64,000 bases of DNA from Paucibacter sp. DJ2R-2 (GTDB lineage: Bacteria; Pseudomonadota; Gammaproteobacteria; Burkholderiales; Burkholderiaceae_C), in assembly GCF_025717675.1 (NCBI RefSeq), contig NZ_JAJIRT010000007.1, positions 62,001 through 126,000 of the forward strand, given 5' to 3'. Of this stretch, positions 16,631 to 29,323 are shown piece after piece. The notes under the pieces are model-generated. The model saw only the letters and a list, made by a program, of their open reading frames with translations. It was not told the DNA's origin and did no database searches. Each line of letters opens with the position of its first letter. The stretch's first letter is position 1. A program made the translations under genes and the position numbers.

Positions 16631-18793
16631 ATGAATACCAGGATGCCTTGTATGCCCTCGATGAGCCGGATTTCCTTCAGCGCCTGCGCGCTGGCCTTCA
16701 CCGCACTGATGAGCACAAGCCCGATGAGCCTCGCACAGCCTTCCACCGATGCGCCAAGCGCCGACCCCCGCCAGTGGCTGGAAGAGGTGCAAGGCGAGCG
16801 CGCCCTGGCCTGGGTCAAGGAACGCAACCAGCTGACCCTCGCTGAGTTGCAAGCCCGCCCCGAATACCCGGGTCTGCGCCGCGAAATGCTGGACCTGCTC
16901 AACGCCAGCGACCGCATCCCGCAGATCAGCCGCAAGGGCGCCTGGGTTTACAACCTTTGGCAAGACCAAAACCACAAGCGAGGCCTGTGGCGCCGCAGCA
17001 GCCTGGCCGAGTACAAGAAAGCCAGCCCAGCCTGGGAAACCGTGCTGGACCTGGACGCACTCGGTGCCGCCGAGGGCGAGAGCTGGGTGTTTGCCGGCGC
17101 CCATTGCCTGGCGCCCGAGTACCGCCGTTGCCTGATCTCGCTGTCGCGCGGAGGCTCGGACGCCCATGTGCTGCGCGAATTCGATACCGTCAGCAAGCAA
17201 TTCGTTAGCGACGGCTTCGTCCTGCCCGAGGCCAAGAGCGAGGTCAGCTGGATCGATGCCGACCACATTTATGTGGCCAGCGATTTCGGCCCCGGCAGCC
17301 TGACCGATTCGGGCTACCCGCGGGTGATCAAGCGCTGGCAGCGCGGCACGCCGCTGGCCCAGGCCCGCACGGTGTTCGAGGGCCAGGCCCAGGATGTGGC
17401 GGTGTCGGTGCTGGTGGACCGCACGCCCGGCCATGAGCGCACCGTGTTCAGCCGCGCGCTGGACTTTTACAACCAGCGCTATTTCCTGCTGCAGGGCGAC
17501 AAGCTCCGGGCCCTCGACGTGCCCACCGATCTGCAACTGAGCTTCTGGGGCGCCCGCGTGCTGATGCAGCCGCGCAAGGACTGGCGTGTCGGCGGCATGC
17601 GGCATGCCGCCGGCAGCTTGCTGAGCGCACCGGCGGCCGCCTTCATCCGCGGCGAGCGCAAGTTCAGCACCTTGTTCAAGCCCAGCGCCACCCGCTCGCT
17701 GGACAGCTTCATCACCACCCGCCAGCACCTGGTGCTCAATATCAACGACCAGGTGGCCAGCAAGTTGGAAGAATGGAGTTTTGCGCCCGGCCGCCCGGCC
17801 CGCCACCGCCAGATCCAGGCGCCCTTCCCCGGCACCCTGCATCTTCAGGCCCTGCATGACAGCGAGCTGGCCCAGGACGAGCTGGCCGAGCACTACCTGG
17901 TCAATTACGCGGACTTTCTGACCCCCGACAGTCTCTTCCTCGCTCGCGCAGGCAGCGACGCGCGCGAGCTGCTGAAGGCGCGCGAAGCCAAGTTCGAGGC
18001 CCGCGGCCTCAAGGCCGAGCAACACTTCGCCACCAGCAAGGACGGCACCCGCGTGCCCTACTTTGTGGTGCGCCCGGAAGGTGCTGCCCTGGATGGCCAG
18101 AACCCCACCCTGCTCTACGGCTACGGCGGCTTTGAGGCGTCCATGCAGCCCTTCTACTCGGGTGGCTTCGGCCGCGCCTGGTACAGCCGCGGCGGCGTGT
18201 TCGTGCTGGCCAATATCCGTGGCGGCGGCGAGTTCGGCCCGGCCTGGCACCAGTCGGCCGTCAAGGCCAACAAGCAGCGCAGCTACGACGATTTCATCGC
18301 CGTGGCCGAGGACCTGATCGCCCGCAAGATCAGCTCGCCCAGGCATCTGGGCATCATGGGTGGCAGCAACGGCGGCCTGCTGGTCGGCGCCACGCTCACA
18401 CAGCGCCCCGATCTGTTCAACGCCGTGGTCTGCCAGGTGCCCCTGCTGGACATGCGCCGCTACCACCAGCTGCTGGCCGGTGCCTCCTGGATGGCCGAGT
18501 ACGGCGACCCGGATCGCGCCGAGGAGTGGAGCTTCATCTCCAAGTACAGCCCCTACCAGAACGTCAAGCCCGGCGTGAAATACCCCAAGGTGCTCTTCAC
18601 CACTTCGACCCGCGACGATCGCGTCCACCCCGGCCATGCCCGCAAGATGGCGGCGCTGATGCTGGAGCAAGGCCACCCGCTGTACTACTTCGAGAACACC
18701 GAGGGCGGACACGGCGGCGCGGCCGACAACGAGCAGCGCGCCACGCTGCAAGCGCTGGAGTACAGCTACCTCTGGCAACAACTGGGACGCTGA
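16631..18793 (+). CDS. Secreted S9 family prolyl oligopeptidase
   Basis: A 720-residue serine peptidase with a Sec signal peptide (hydrophobic stretch to about residue 36, ending SLAQ). The first two-thirds form the propeller; the C-terminal alpha/beta-hydrolase part carries the catalytic Ser579 in GGSNGGLL, an Asp in STRDDRVHPGHARK and a His in EGGHGG. It should cleave proline-containing peptides in the periplasm or outside the cell. The next gene begins 4 bases after its stop, so they probably form an operon. Confidence 0.93.
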   Translation: MNTRMPCMPSMSRISFSACALAFTALMSTSPMSLAQPSTDAPSADPRQWLEEVQGERALAWVKERNQLTLAELQARPEYPGLRREMLDLLNASDRIPQISRKGAWVYNLWQDQNHKRGLWRRSSLAEYKKASPAWETVLDLDALGAAEGESWVFAGAHCLAPEYRRCLISLSRGGSDAHVLREFDTVSKQFVSDGFVLPEAKSEVSWIDADHIYVASDFGPGSLTDSGYPRVIKRWQRGTPLAQARTVFEGQAQDVAVSVLVDRTPGHERTVFSRALDFYNQRYFLLQGDKLRALDVPTDLQLSFWGARVLMQPRKDWRVGGMRHAAGSLLSAPAAAFIRGERKFSTLFKPSATRSLDSFITTRQHLVLNINDQVASKLEEWSFAPGRPARHRQIQAPFPGTLHLQALHDSELAQDELAEHYLVNYADFLTPDSLFLARAGSDARELLKAREAKFEARGLKAEQHFATSKDGTRVPYFVVRPEGAALDGQNPTLLYGYGGFEASMQPFYSGGFGRAWYSRGGVFVLANIRGGGEFGPAWHQSAVKANKQRSYDDFIAVAEDLIARKISSPRHLGIMGGSNGGLLVGATLTQRPDLFNAVVCQVPLLDMRRYHQLLAGASWMAEYGDPDRAEEWSFISKYSPYQNVKPGVKYPKVLFTTSTRDDRVHPGHARKMAALMLEQGHPLYYFENTEGGHGGAADNEQRATLQALEYSYLWQQLGR

Positions 18794-18797
18794 AGTC

Positions 18798-21181
<2,384 letters not shown>

Positions 21182-21201
21182 CCCTCAGCGACCGCACGAC
21201 C

Positions 21202-21729
21202 ATGAAGCTCCGCTGCGCAGGGGCCAGACGCCGGGCCTGGCTGGCCTGGCTGTTCTTGGCTGCCGCCGGAACCCGGCCCGCCCTGGCCCAAGACGCCGCT
21301 GCGGCCGCGCGCGGGCCTGTGGTCCTGACCGTCAGCGGCAAGCTCGCTGGTGGGCAGGACCAGGTGGTCCAGTTTGACCTGGCCCAGCTCAGCGCCCTGC
21401 CCCAGCACAGCATCCACACGCAGACCCCCTGGTACCCCGGCCCGCGCACCTTCAGCGGCCCCTTGCTGCGGGATGTGCTGAGCCGCGCAGGCGCTCAGGG
21501 ACAACGCTTGGAGGCGCGCGCCATCAATGACTACAAGGTCAGCATCCCCGTCAGTGACGCCGAACGCTTCAAGCCGGTGCTAGCGCTGCAGATCGACGGC
21601 AAGCCCATCGCCTTACGCGACAAGGGCCCCATCTTCATCGTCTACCCCTATGACCATGACCCACAGCTACGCAGCACCATCTACTACAGCCGCTCGATCT
21701 GGCAGCTGAAGGCGCTGGAGGTCCGGTGA
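21202..21729 (+). CDS. Periplasmic oxidoreductase molybdopterin-fold protein (COG3915-like)
   Basis: A 175-residue protein with a signal peptide (cleavage near ALAQ). The mature part matches the small SUOX-type molybdopterin-binding fold ([57 protein letters not shown]). It has no cysteine in the mature chain, so the Mo-ligating Cys of true sulfite-oxidase-type enzymes is missing. Its stop overlaps the start of the hybrid kinase by 4 bases, so it may serve as a periplasmic sensory partner of that kinase. Confidence 0.85.
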   Translation: MKLRCAGARRRAWLAWLFLAAAGTRPALAQDAAAAARGPVVLTVSGKLAGGQDQVVQFDLAQLSALPQHSIHTQTPWYPGPRTFSGPLLRDVLSRAGAQGQRLEARAINDYKVSIPVSDAERFKPVLALQIDGKPIALRDKGPIFIVYPYDHDPQLRSTIYYSRSIWQLKALEVR

Positions 21730-24032
21730 GCGGCGAAGCGCGGCCTCAGGCTGGCGGCGGGCAGATGCGCCGTTGGCGCGTGCTCCTGCTGGTCATGGGC
21801 GGCATGCTGGTGTTGGCTCTGGGGTCGGTGGGCTTTCTGCAGATCCGCCAATACCAGCTGCTCAATGCCACGCGCAGCTACCAAGACGACTACATGATCT
21901 GGAGCTTGTTCCAGTTCGAGGTGGAATCGCTGCGTCTGCGCCTGGCCTTGGATGAAGCCACGCATGCGGCCGGCCCCATTGACGCCGAACAGATCGAGCA
22001 GCGCTATGAGATCTTCGTCAGCCGCCTCGGTCTGATCGAAGGCGAACATGCCACCCTGGTGCTGCGTGAACACCCCGACTATCTCCAGACCCTGGACCGC
22101 AGCAAGCGCTTCGTCGCCTGGGCCGATGCCCTGCCGCTGAAGGCGGAATGGCTGCGCCAGCAAACCGAGCAGGGACACGGCAGCGCCCAGCTGCTGTCGG
22201 CCTTGCAACAGCTGGAAGGCTTGTCCAGCTCGGTGCGCGAGCTGTCGCTGACCGCCTCGCACCATGTCGCCGAGCAGGTCGACGAACGCAACCACCTGGT
22301 GCGTGAACAAGCCCGCATGAGCTTGTGGCTGACTGTGCTGTTGTGCGCCCTGACACTGAGCTTCGCCACCCTGGTGCTGCGCCAATTCCGCCGGCTCAAA
22401 CAGTACGGCCAAGAGCAGCATGAGCTGGCCGAACGCCTGCAGCAGGCCCAGACCGAAGCCGAAGCGGGCAGCCGGGCCAAGAGCGTGTTCCTGGCCAATA
22501 TGAGCCATGAACTGCGCACGCCCATGCACGGTTTGCTGGGCATGCTGGACCTGCTCCAAGACACCGCGCTGACGCCCTCGCAGAAAAGCCAGCTGCGCGC
22601 CGCGCATGACTCCAGCCGCCACCTCCTGAGCGTGCTGAACGACATCCTCGACGTTTCCAAGATGGAGGCAGGCGGGATTCACATCCAGCCCGAACCCGTC
22701 TACCTGCCGCGCCTGCTGCAGGAACTCGACGAACTGAGCCGCCCGCAAGCCCTGAGCAAGGCGCTGACCCTGCGCCTGCATGCCGATGACGATGTGCCCG
22801 AATGGATCAGCGCTGACCCGACCCGGCTGCGCCAGATCCTGCTCAATTTGCTCGGCAATGCACTCAAGTTTTCCGAGCAGGGTCAGGTCATGCTGCACCT
22901 GAGCCGCCAACAGTCTGCCCTGGGTCAGACCCTGCTGCGTTGTGACGTCAGCGACACCGGCCTGGGCATGGATGCCGACACCCAAGGCAAGCTGTTTCAG
23001 CGCTTCAGCCAAGGCGACAGCACGCGCATGCGGCGCTTCGGCGGCACCGGTCTGGGCCTGGAAATTTCGCGCAATCTGGCGCGCGCCATGGGCGGAGACA
23101 TTTCGGTGGTCAGCAGCCCGGGCCAAGGTTCCACCTTCACGGTCGACCTGCCTTTGCTGAGCTGTGCGGCACCACCCGTCAGCCCTTCCTCAGCCAGCGA
23201 AGAAGCGCCCAGCAGCGCGCCGCCACGGCTGCGCATCCTGGTTTCGGAAGACCACGCCACCAATCGCAGCTATCTGCAGGCTGTGCTGGAACGTCTGGGC
23301 CATACCGCTTTCTTCTGCGAAAACGGCCACGAAGCCTTGCAGGCCCTGGCCCAGCAGGACTTCGACCTGGTGCTGATGGACTTGCACACCCCGGTGATGG
23401 ATGGCTTTGATGCCGCCCGAGCCATGCGCCGCCTGCCCATGCCCAAATGCCAGGTGCGCATCATTGCGCTGTCGGCCGATGCCTTTGCCGAATCACGGCA
23501 GCGCGCCCTGCAAGCCGGCATGGACGACTTCCTACCCAAACCGATCGGCGTGGAAGCATTGTCCCGAGCCTTGAACCATCTGGCGATGCAACTGCGCCCT
23601 TTGCCTCGCGACGTGGCGGAGGTGGACGAGGACGCATCAGGGTTGGCGCATGCCGAGAGCCAGGTCGCGGAGACCGCGCTGGACATGAAGGCGCTGGCCG
23701 AATTGCGCGAGATGCTGCCGGCCGCAACCGTGCGTCAGCTCTACAGAAGCTATCTGGACAGCCTGGCGAACACCGGAGATGCCATCCTGGCCAGCCTGGA
23801 GGCGCAGGACACCCGCCAGCTGAGCGAGGCCGCCCATGGCGTCAAGGGTGCAGCGGCCAACCTGGGGCTGAGCTCGGTCGCGAGGTCGGCACAAGCCGTG
23901 GAGCTGCGAATCAAACTTCTGCCGGCCACGCCGAGCGATGCCGACTGGGCCGAGCTGCAAGCATTGAGCCTGGCCTTGCAGGCCGAACTGACCCACAGCG
24001 CAAAGCTCTGCCAGCAGCATCAGCTGGTCTGA
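21726..24032 (+). CDS. Hybrid sensor histidine kinase (HisKA-HATPase-REC-HPt)
   Basis: A 768-residue membrane kinase. One helix at ~18-40, a periplasmic helical region to ~200, a second helix at ~200-220, HisKA with His261 ([12 protein letters not shown]), HATPase with N-box [11 protein letters not shown] and G-boxes DTGLGMD and GGTGLGLEI, a receiver with [14 protein letters not shown], and a C-terminal HPt with His in [13 protein letters not shown]. It thus contains a whole phosphorelay up to the HPt, and must pass phosphate to a separate regulator. It starts with GTG overlapping the molybdopterin-fold gene, which points to a shared function. Confidence 0.94.
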   Translation: MSGEARPQAGGGQMRRWRVLLLVMGGMLVLALGSVGFLQIRQYQLLNATRSYQDDYMIWSLFQFEVESLRLRLALDEATHAAGPIDAEQIEQRYEIFVSRLGLIEGEHATLVLREHPDYLQTLDRSKRFVAWADALPLKAEWLRQQTEQGHGSAQLLSALQQLEGLSSSVRELSLTASHHVAEQVDERNHLVREQARMSLWLTVLLCALTLSFATLVLRQFRRLKQYGQEQHELAERLQQAQTEAEAGSRAKSVFLANMSHELRTPMHGLLGMLDLLQDTALTPSQKSQLRAAHDSSRHLLSVLNDILDVSKMEAGGIHIQPEPVYLPRLLQELDELSRPQALSKALTLRLHADDDVPEWISADPTRLRQILLNLLGNALKFSEQGQVMLHLSRQQSALGQTLLRCDVSDTGLGMDADTQGKLFQRFSQGDSTRMRRFGGTGLGLEISRNLARAMGGDISVVSSPGQGSTFTVDLPLLSCAAPPVSPSSASEEAPSSAPPRLRILVSEDHATNRSYLQAVLERLGHTAFFCENGHEALQALAQQDFDLVLMDLHTPVMDGFDAARAMRRLPMPKCQVRIIALSADAFAESRQRALQAGMDDFLPKPIGVEALSRALNHLAMQLRPLPRDVAEVDEDASGLAHAESQVAETALDMKALAELREMLPAATVRQLYRSYLDSLANTGDAILASLEAQDTRQLSEAAHGVKGAAANLGLSSVARSAQAVELRIKLLPATPSDADWAELQALSLALQAELTHSAKLCQQHQLV

Positions 24033-24041
24033 GCCAGGCTC

Positions 24042-25118
24042 TCAGATCAAAACCGGCTCGGGTTCCAGGCGAATGCCAAAGCGGCCATAGACGCTTTCCT
24101 GAATCGCCCGGGCCAGCGTGATCACCTCGGCGCCACGCGCCTCTCCACGGTTCACCAAAACCAGGGCCTGCTTCTCGTAAACCGCGGCGCCGCCGACGGC
24201 CTTGCCCTTCCAGCCGCAGGCGTCAATCATCCAGCCTGCCGCCAGCTTGATGCTGCCGTCGGGCATGGGGTAATGAACGATGCCGGGGTCGCGGCCGATG
24301 ATGTCGCGGCATTGCTCGGGGGTGACCACAGGATTCTTGAAGAAACTGCCCGCATTGCCAATGACGGCCGGGTCAGGCAGCTTGGCACGGCGCACAGCGC
24401 AGACCCAGTCGAAGATCTGCCGGGCACTGGGCTCGCTGATGCCGGTTTCAGCCATCTTGCGCTCCAGCTCCAGGTAGCCGAGCACCGGTCGCCAGGGCTT
24501 GGGCAGACGCAGGCGCACCCGGGTGATCACGCATTTGCCAGCCAGGCCACCATCGGCGCTGTGCTTGAAAACGCTGTCCCGGTAGCCCAGCTTGCAGACC
24601 TCGGCCGGCAGCAGCACCGGGCGGCCGGTGACCAGGTCGACCACTTCAACGCTGTCCAGTCGGTCTTTCATCTCCAGGCCATAGGCGCCGATGTTCTGAA
24701 CCGGCGCTGCACCCACAGTGCCGGGGATCAGGGCCAGGTTCTCGAGGCCTGGAAAGCCGTGGTCCATCGTCCATTGCACCAACTCATGCCAGGGCACCCC
24801 AGCGCCTGCCTCGATAATCCAGGCGTCCGCTCGTTCTTCCAGCAGGCGCAGGCCGGGAATCTCCATCTTCAAAACCACCGCATCGAGGTCCTTGCTGAGC
24901 ACCAGATTGCTGCCGCCACCCAGGACAAACTTGGGTGCCCGGCCCAATTCAGGGTGATCAAGGACCCGGCGCACATCAGCGGCTTCGCGGATGCGCACCA
25001 GTCGGCGTGCCGTCGCGGGCAGCGCAAAGGTGTTGTAGGGCTTCAGATTGACCTCGCGCTCCAGGAGCAGCGATGGCGCAGTCAGCTCATTCGGGGGATT
25101 TACAGCTTGTTCCGGCAT
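24042..25118 (-). CDS. murB: UDP-N-acetylenolpyruvoylglucosamine reductase
   Basis: A 358-residue FAD enzyme that makes UDP-MurNAc for peptidoglycan. It has the FAD-binding VLGGGSNLVLS, the catalytic Ser in IGNAGSFFKNP and the C-terminal Glu region RLEPEPVLI; the Tyr block GAYGLEMKDRLDSVEV identifies the type I (E. coli-like) class. The start is ATG at 25118, with GGGA upstream. It converges with the hybrid kinase, leaving only 9 bases between stops, and diverges from yajQ. Confidence 0.96.
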   Translation of the reverse strand: MPEQAVNPPNELTAPSLLLEREVNLKPYNTFALPATARRLVRIREAADVRRVLDHPELGRAPKFVLGGGSNLVLSKDLDAVVLKMEIPGLRLLEERADAWIIEAGAGVPWHELVQWTMDHGFPGLENLALIPGTVGAAPVQNIGAYGLEMKDRLDSVEVVDLVTGRPVLLPAEVCKLGYRDSVFKHSADGGLAGKCVITRVRLRLPKPWRPVLGYLELERKMAETGISEPSARQIFDWVCAVRRAKLPDPAVIGNAGSFFKNPVVTPEQCRDIIGRDPGIVHYPMPDGSIKLAAGWMIDACGWKGKAVGGAAVYEKQALVLVNRGEARGAEVITLARAIQESVYGRFGIRLEPEPVLI

Positions 25119-25183
25119 GGCAGAATTTTCCCAGATCAAGGCGGCATCTCCCGCCGTCCAACAGAAATAAGAAACCCACACTT

Positions 25184-25678
25184 ATGCCCAGCTTTGACAC
25201 CACCCTTGAAGCCGATATGGTCAAGATCCGCAATGGGGTCGACAACAGCATCAAGGAAATCAGCACCCGCTTCGACTTCAAAGGCACGGCCGCTGAAGTC
25301 ACGCTGAAGGAAAAAGAAAAGGAAATTCACTCGGTCGGCGAAAGTGACTTCCAACTGGAGCAGATCGAAGCCGTGCTGTACGCAAAGCTGGTCAAGCAAG
25401 GCGTGGTGATCAGCTTCCTCGACAAGCAAGACAAGGTCGAGAAGATGGGCGGCGACAAGGTGCGCCAGGTCTACAAGATCAAGAACGGCATTGAGTCTGA
25501 TCTGGCCAAGAAGATCGTTGCTGCGGTCAAGAACAGCAAGCTCAAGGTGCAGGCCTCCATCCAAGGCGACACCGTGCGCATCACCGGCAAGAACCGCGAT
25601 GACCTGCAAGTGGCCATCAATATGCTGAAAAAAGAGATGGCCGATGTGCCTCTCGACTACGGCAATTTCCGTGAGTAA
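25184..25678 (+). CDS. yajQ: YajQ family nucleotide-binding protein
   Basis: A 164-residue cytoplasmic protein. It opens MPSFDTTLEADMVKIRNGVDN and contains ISTRFDFKGTAAEV, the family hallmark. YajQ proteins bind tRNA or nucleotides and one member (Xanthomonas XC_3703) binds c-di-GMP; whether this one does is unknown. It overlaps the next gene by 8 bases. Confidence 0.95.
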   Translation: MPSFDTTLEADMVKIRNGVDNSIKEISTRFDFKGTAAEVTLKEKEKEIHSVGESDFQLEQIEAVLYAKLVKQGVVISFLDKQDKVEKMGGDKVRQVYKIKNGIESDLAKKIVAAVKNSKLKVQASIQGDTVRITGKNRDDLQVAINMLKKEMADVPLDYGNFRE

Positions 25679-26327
25679 GACCCTGCGGTCGGGCCTGATG
25701 GTGATGGCTGTGGCCCTGTGGGGCTCGGCGGCAGTGGCCCAGGTCGTCAGCTTCAACGGCAGCCTGGGCAGCAAGGCGGCCCTGCTGCTGATCGACGGTG
25801 AGCCGCGCACCGTGCCTGTGGGCGAACGCGTGCGTGGCGTCAAGCTGCTGTCACTGGACGACTCCCAGGCCGTTGTGGAGGTCGCTGGGCGACGTCAAAG
25901 CCTGCTGCTCGGCGCATCACCGGGCCGCGTCGGCAACGCCAGCGCGGCCCCCAACACTGGGCGCCAGATCGTCTTGGCCTCGGGGCATGGGGGTCACTTC
26001 ACCACGGGCGGCACCATCAATGGCGGCACCACCCAGTTCTTGGTCGACACGGGCGCCACAGCCATCTCGATCAGCCAGGCCGAGGCCGAACGCCTGAACC
26101 TGAGATTCCGGGATGGCCGCCGCCTGCAAACCCACACCGCCAACGGCATCGTGCCGGCCCACGCGCTCTACCTTGACACCGTGCGCATTGGCGACGTCGA
26201 AGTGCGCAACGTCGAGGCCATCGTGGTTCCAGGCCAGATGAGCCACGTCCTGCTGGGCAACAGCTTCCTGACTCGCTTCCAGATGCGGCGCGACAATGAT
26301 GTGCTAACGCTGGACTTACGCTACTGA
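25671..26327 (+). CDS. Retropepsin-like aspartic protease, secreted (clan AA, TIGR02281-type)
   Basis: A 218-residue protein. From the GTG at 25671 (VSKTLRSGLMVMAVALWGSAAVA) it has a signal peptide. The catalytic motif is FLVDTGATAISIS, followed by the flap-like THTANGIVPAHALYLD and VLLGNSFLTRFQ, which define the bacterial retropepsin-like family. One Asp per chain means it must dimerise. The GTG overlaps the yajQ stop by 8 bases, so the two are coupled. prsT follows after ~140 bases. Confidence 0.88.
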   Translation: MSKTLRSGLMVMAVALWGSAAVAQVVSFNGSLGSKAALLLIDGEPRTVPVGERVRGVKLLSLDDSQAVVEVAGRRQSLLLGASPGRVGNASAAPNTGRQIVLASGHGGHFTTGGTINGGTTQFLVDTGATAISISQAEAERLNLRFRDGRRLQTHTANGIVPAHALYLDTVRIGDVEVRNVEAIVVPGQMSHVLLGNSFLTRFQMRRDNDVLTLDLRY

Positions 26328-26399
26328 TAGGCGCGAAGCGCTGCGTCTGCAAAGTCACTCAGGAACAGGCTTGCTTGCCTCAGGCGGGTCGACCCACAC

Positions 26400-26428
26400 T
26401 GCACAATTGCGCTTCTGCCCGGTATAAA
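26400..26428 (+). promoter_or_regulatory. Candidate sigma-70 promoter of prsT
   Basis: A -10 box TATAAA (26423-26428) with a 17-base spacer from TGCACA (26400-26405, 4 of 6 to consensus). Transcription would start near 26435, about 33 bases before the chosen prsT start. Confidence 0.4.
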
Positions 26429-26467
26429 TTCCGCCCGCCGCTCATGGCGCTTGACGATACTTCGCCC

Positions 26468-29323
26468 ATGCGATCAAAACAAACGCCCGCCTCTTCAACT
26501 GCGCCTCATTCGAGCTTCTCATCTGCTCCTCGCCTGCTGCGCCCGCTGGTGCTGGGTATGCTCTTGCTGGGCGGCTCAAACTGGAGCTTGGCCGCTGCCG
26601 ACAAGGCCTCAACGTATTACGAAGACGGCCAGCGGCGATTCGAACGCGGCGACCTTCCGGGCGCCATCATCCAACTGAAGAACTCCATCCAGGAGGATCA
26701 GAAGATGCTTGCGGCCCACTTGCTACTGGGCAAGGTGCTCTTGGGTCAAGGCGAGCTGAAAGCCGCAGAAGCTGCGCTGGAAGAGGCACTGAAGCAGGGG
26801 GTCAGCCGCAGCGAAGTGGCCATTCCCTTGGCGCAAATCTATTTGCTGCTGGGCGACCGGAAAAAGCTGCTCGATCAAATCAACACCAGCGGCCTGCCGA
26901 CCAACGCACAGGCCGAGGTCTTGACGCTACGCGGTTCGGCCTACGCCATGTCAGGCAATGTGACCTTGGCGGCCAAGAGCTTCGCTGATGCCAAGGCATT
27001 GAACCCTCGCTCCGGTAGCCCATGGACCGCGGAAGCGCCCATGCTGCTGCGCCAGGGTGAGCGTGACAAGGCCAAAGCATCAGCCACAAAAGGAACAGAA
27101 CTGTCACCGGGCGAAGCCGGTGCCTGGTACACCCTAGGAACGATTCTGCAGGGTCAGCAAGATTTGAAAGGCGCCCTCGCGGCCCAGGAACGTGCACTCA
27201 AGCTGAACCCAAAACAGGTCGACGCCCGCGTTGCTCGAGCCTCCATCTTGATCGGTTTGAACCAGGAAGCCGAAGCCAGCAAAGACTTAGCGCAATTGCT
27301 GGAATGGGAGCTCGAAGACCCTCGCGCATCATTTTTGCGCGGTTTTCTGGCCAATCGCAAAGGCGACCTCGCGGCTGCGAAGACCGCCTTTGCCAACGCG
27401 GTCGACCTGATTGACGCGATAGCGCCTGAGGTGCTGGCGGGCAATGACCCCTTGCTGCTGGCTGGAGCCATGTCTCACCGAGCCTTGGGCAATCCTGAGA
27501 AGGCTCGAGGCTACCTCGATCTCCTACTGGGTCTCAACAGCAAGAACTACGCCGCCCAGGTGATGCTGGCTTCCATCCTGGTTGACACCCGCGACTACGG
27601 CCGGGCCATGATCCTGCTGGAGGGCGCTCAGCGCATCAACCCGGACGACCCGCAGGTACTGTTCCTTCTGGGCACGGTAAACATGGCGCGTAAACGCTAT
27701 GTCCAGGCCAGTGAATTCTTTGAAAAGTCGGCCGCACGTGGTGGCTCGGCCTCGGCCATCCGTGAACTGGGCTTCAGTCAACTCAGCCTCGGCCAGGACA
27801 AGCTGGGCCTGGCGAACTTGGAAAAGGCCTTCGCCGCCGCACCCGGCGATGGTCGCGCCGGCGTTCAACTGGCCAATGTCTACTTGAGCCAAGGCCAAAC
27901 GGCCAAGGCCTTGCAGACCGCGCTCGCCATCGTCAAGCGGGAGCCCGAAAACCTGACCATGCTCAACTTCCTGGGCAATATCAAGGGCCGTTCCGGTGAC
28001 AAAAAGGGCGCGCGCGAGGCCTTTCAGCAACTGCTGCAGAAGGATCCAAATTTCCGGCCCGCCGCGATCAATTTATCCTGGCTGGACATGGAGGAGAGCA
28101 AGTTCGAACCGGCGCGCAAGCGCCTGGAAAAACTGCTGGAAGGCGGCAACAAGGACGACGCCGAATTACTCTACCAGTTGGCCATTCTCGAACTGCGCGC
28201 CAAACGCCTCAATGAGGCCATTGCTCATCTGAAGCAGGCTCACGAGGTGCAACGTGTTGACGCGCGCCCTGGCCTGATGCTGGTCGACCTCTATATGGAG
28301 CAACGCCAAGTGGACCTGGCGCTGCCCCTGGCCAAGGCCTTGGCTGCAAACTACTCCAGCAAGTTACCTGCCCTGCTGGCCTTGGGCCGCGTCTATTTGG
28401 CCTTGAACGATGGGGCCAGCGCCCGCCAGGTATTCCAGGAAGCGACTCGCGTGGCTGACTTCGACGCCCAGCAACAGGTGCAGATTGGTCGCATGCAACT
28501 GGCAGCCGGCAACATCGATGGCGCCAGTTACAACGTGCAGAAAGCCCTGCAATCCCAGACAGGGGATCTCGGAGCCTTGCTGCTCCAAGTTGAGGTGGAA
28601 GCTCGCCGCGGTGATCCAGCCAAAGTTGATGCCGCGCTCAAGACTTTGAACAGCACCCACCCTGGCAAGGTACAAGTTGCCTTGGTCGGCGCTCATGTGG
28701 CCATGTCACGCGGCCAGTTTGCTGCGGCCCAGTCGGGCTACCGCACCGTCTTTGAAAAAGAGCCCAGTACACCCAATGCCATTCTGCTGGCCCGTGCCAT
28801 GGTTGCAGCCGGCGAACTGGACAAGGCCTTGGCCATGCTGGAAGCCTGGGCCAAAAAATCACCAAGTGACATCACCGCACTCAAAGCCGTGGCTGGCGTG
28901 CAAATGCAGGCCGGCCGAAATGAGGCTGCCAAGAAAAACTACCAACAGATTCTGGCCCTGCAGCCCGCCGACATCGGGATTCAGCTGAACTACGCCCAGT
29001 TGCTGCAGCGCATGGGTGACGCTGGTGCGGTCGCCGTCGCAGAAAAAGCCTTGAAACAAGCCCCAGGAAATGCTGATGCAGCTGACACCTTGGGCTGGAT
29101 CCTCGTCCAGCGCGGCAATATCGAAGGCGGTTTGCGACATTTGCGCGAAGCCCGGCTTCGCAGCCCCAACAGCGGAGAAATCCGTTACCACCTCGCGTTT
29201 GCGCTGGCGAAACTGAATCGCAAAGCAGAGGCAAAGGAAGAGCTAAGCGCGGCCCTCAACAGCCAGCCCAAGCTGCCGATGACGCCCGAACTGAATCGCC
29301 TGAAAATCGAATTGGGCCTGTAA
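26468..29323 (+). CDS. prsT: PEP-CTERM system TPR-repeat protein PrsT
   Basis: A 951-residue periplasmic TPR protein. After a signal-like hydrophobic stretch (residues ~28-48) comes the hallmark ADKASTYYEDGQ..FERGDLPGAIIQLKNSIQ of the PEP-CTERM TPR family (TIGR02917-type), then about twenty degenerate TPR motifs to the C-terminus. PrsT usually accompanies the exosortase/EPS machinery and is thought to scaffold it. Most members are lipoproteins, but I see no lipobox cysteine here. An ATG at 26444 is an alternative start. The next gene is a PEP-CTERM substrate, which supports the assignment. The exosortase itself is not in the window. Confidence 0.9.
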   Translation: MRSKQTPASSTAPHSSFSSAPRLLRPLVLGMLLLGGSNWSLAAADKASTYYEDGQRRFERGDLPGAIIQLKNSIQEDQKMLAAHLLLGKVLLGQGELKAAEAALEEALKQGVSRSEVAIPLAQIYLLLGDRKKLLDQINTSGLPTNAQAEVLTLRGSAYAMSGNVTLAAKSFADAKALNPRSGSPWTAEAPMLLRQGERDKAKASATKGTELSPGEAGAWYTLGTILQGQQDLKGALAAQERALKLNPKQVDARVARASILIGLNQEAEASKDLAQLLEWELEDPRASFLRGFLANRKGDLAAAKTAFANAVDLIDAIAPEVLAGNDPLLLAGAMSHRALGNPEKARGYLDLLLGLNSKNYAAQVMLASILVDTRDYGRAMILLEGAQRINPDDPQVLFLLGTVNMARKRYVQASEFFEKSAARGGSASAIRELGFSQLSLGQDKLGLANLEKAFAAAPGDGRAGVQLANVYLSQGQTAKALQTALAIVKREPENLTMLNFLGNIKGRSGDKKGAREAFQQLLQKDPNFRPAAINLSWLDMEESKFEPARKRLEKLLEGGNKDDAELLYQLAILELRAKRLNEAIAHLKQAHEVQRVDARPGLMLVDLYMEQRQVDLALPLAKALAANYSSKLPALLALGRVYLALNDGASARQVFQEATRVADFDAQQQVQIGRMQLAAGNIDGASYNVQKALQSQTGDLGALLLQVEVEARRGDPAKVDAALKTLNSTHPGKVQVALVGAHVAMSRGQFAAAQSGYRTVFEKEPSTPNAILLARAMVAAGELDKALAMLEAWAKKSPSDITALKAVAGVQMQAGRNEAAKKNYQQILALQPADIGIQLNYAQLLQRMGDAGAVAVAEKALKQAPGNADAADTLGWILVQRGNIEGGLRHLREARLRSPNSGEIRYHLAFALAKLNRKAEAKEELSAALNSQPKLPMTPELNRLKIELGL

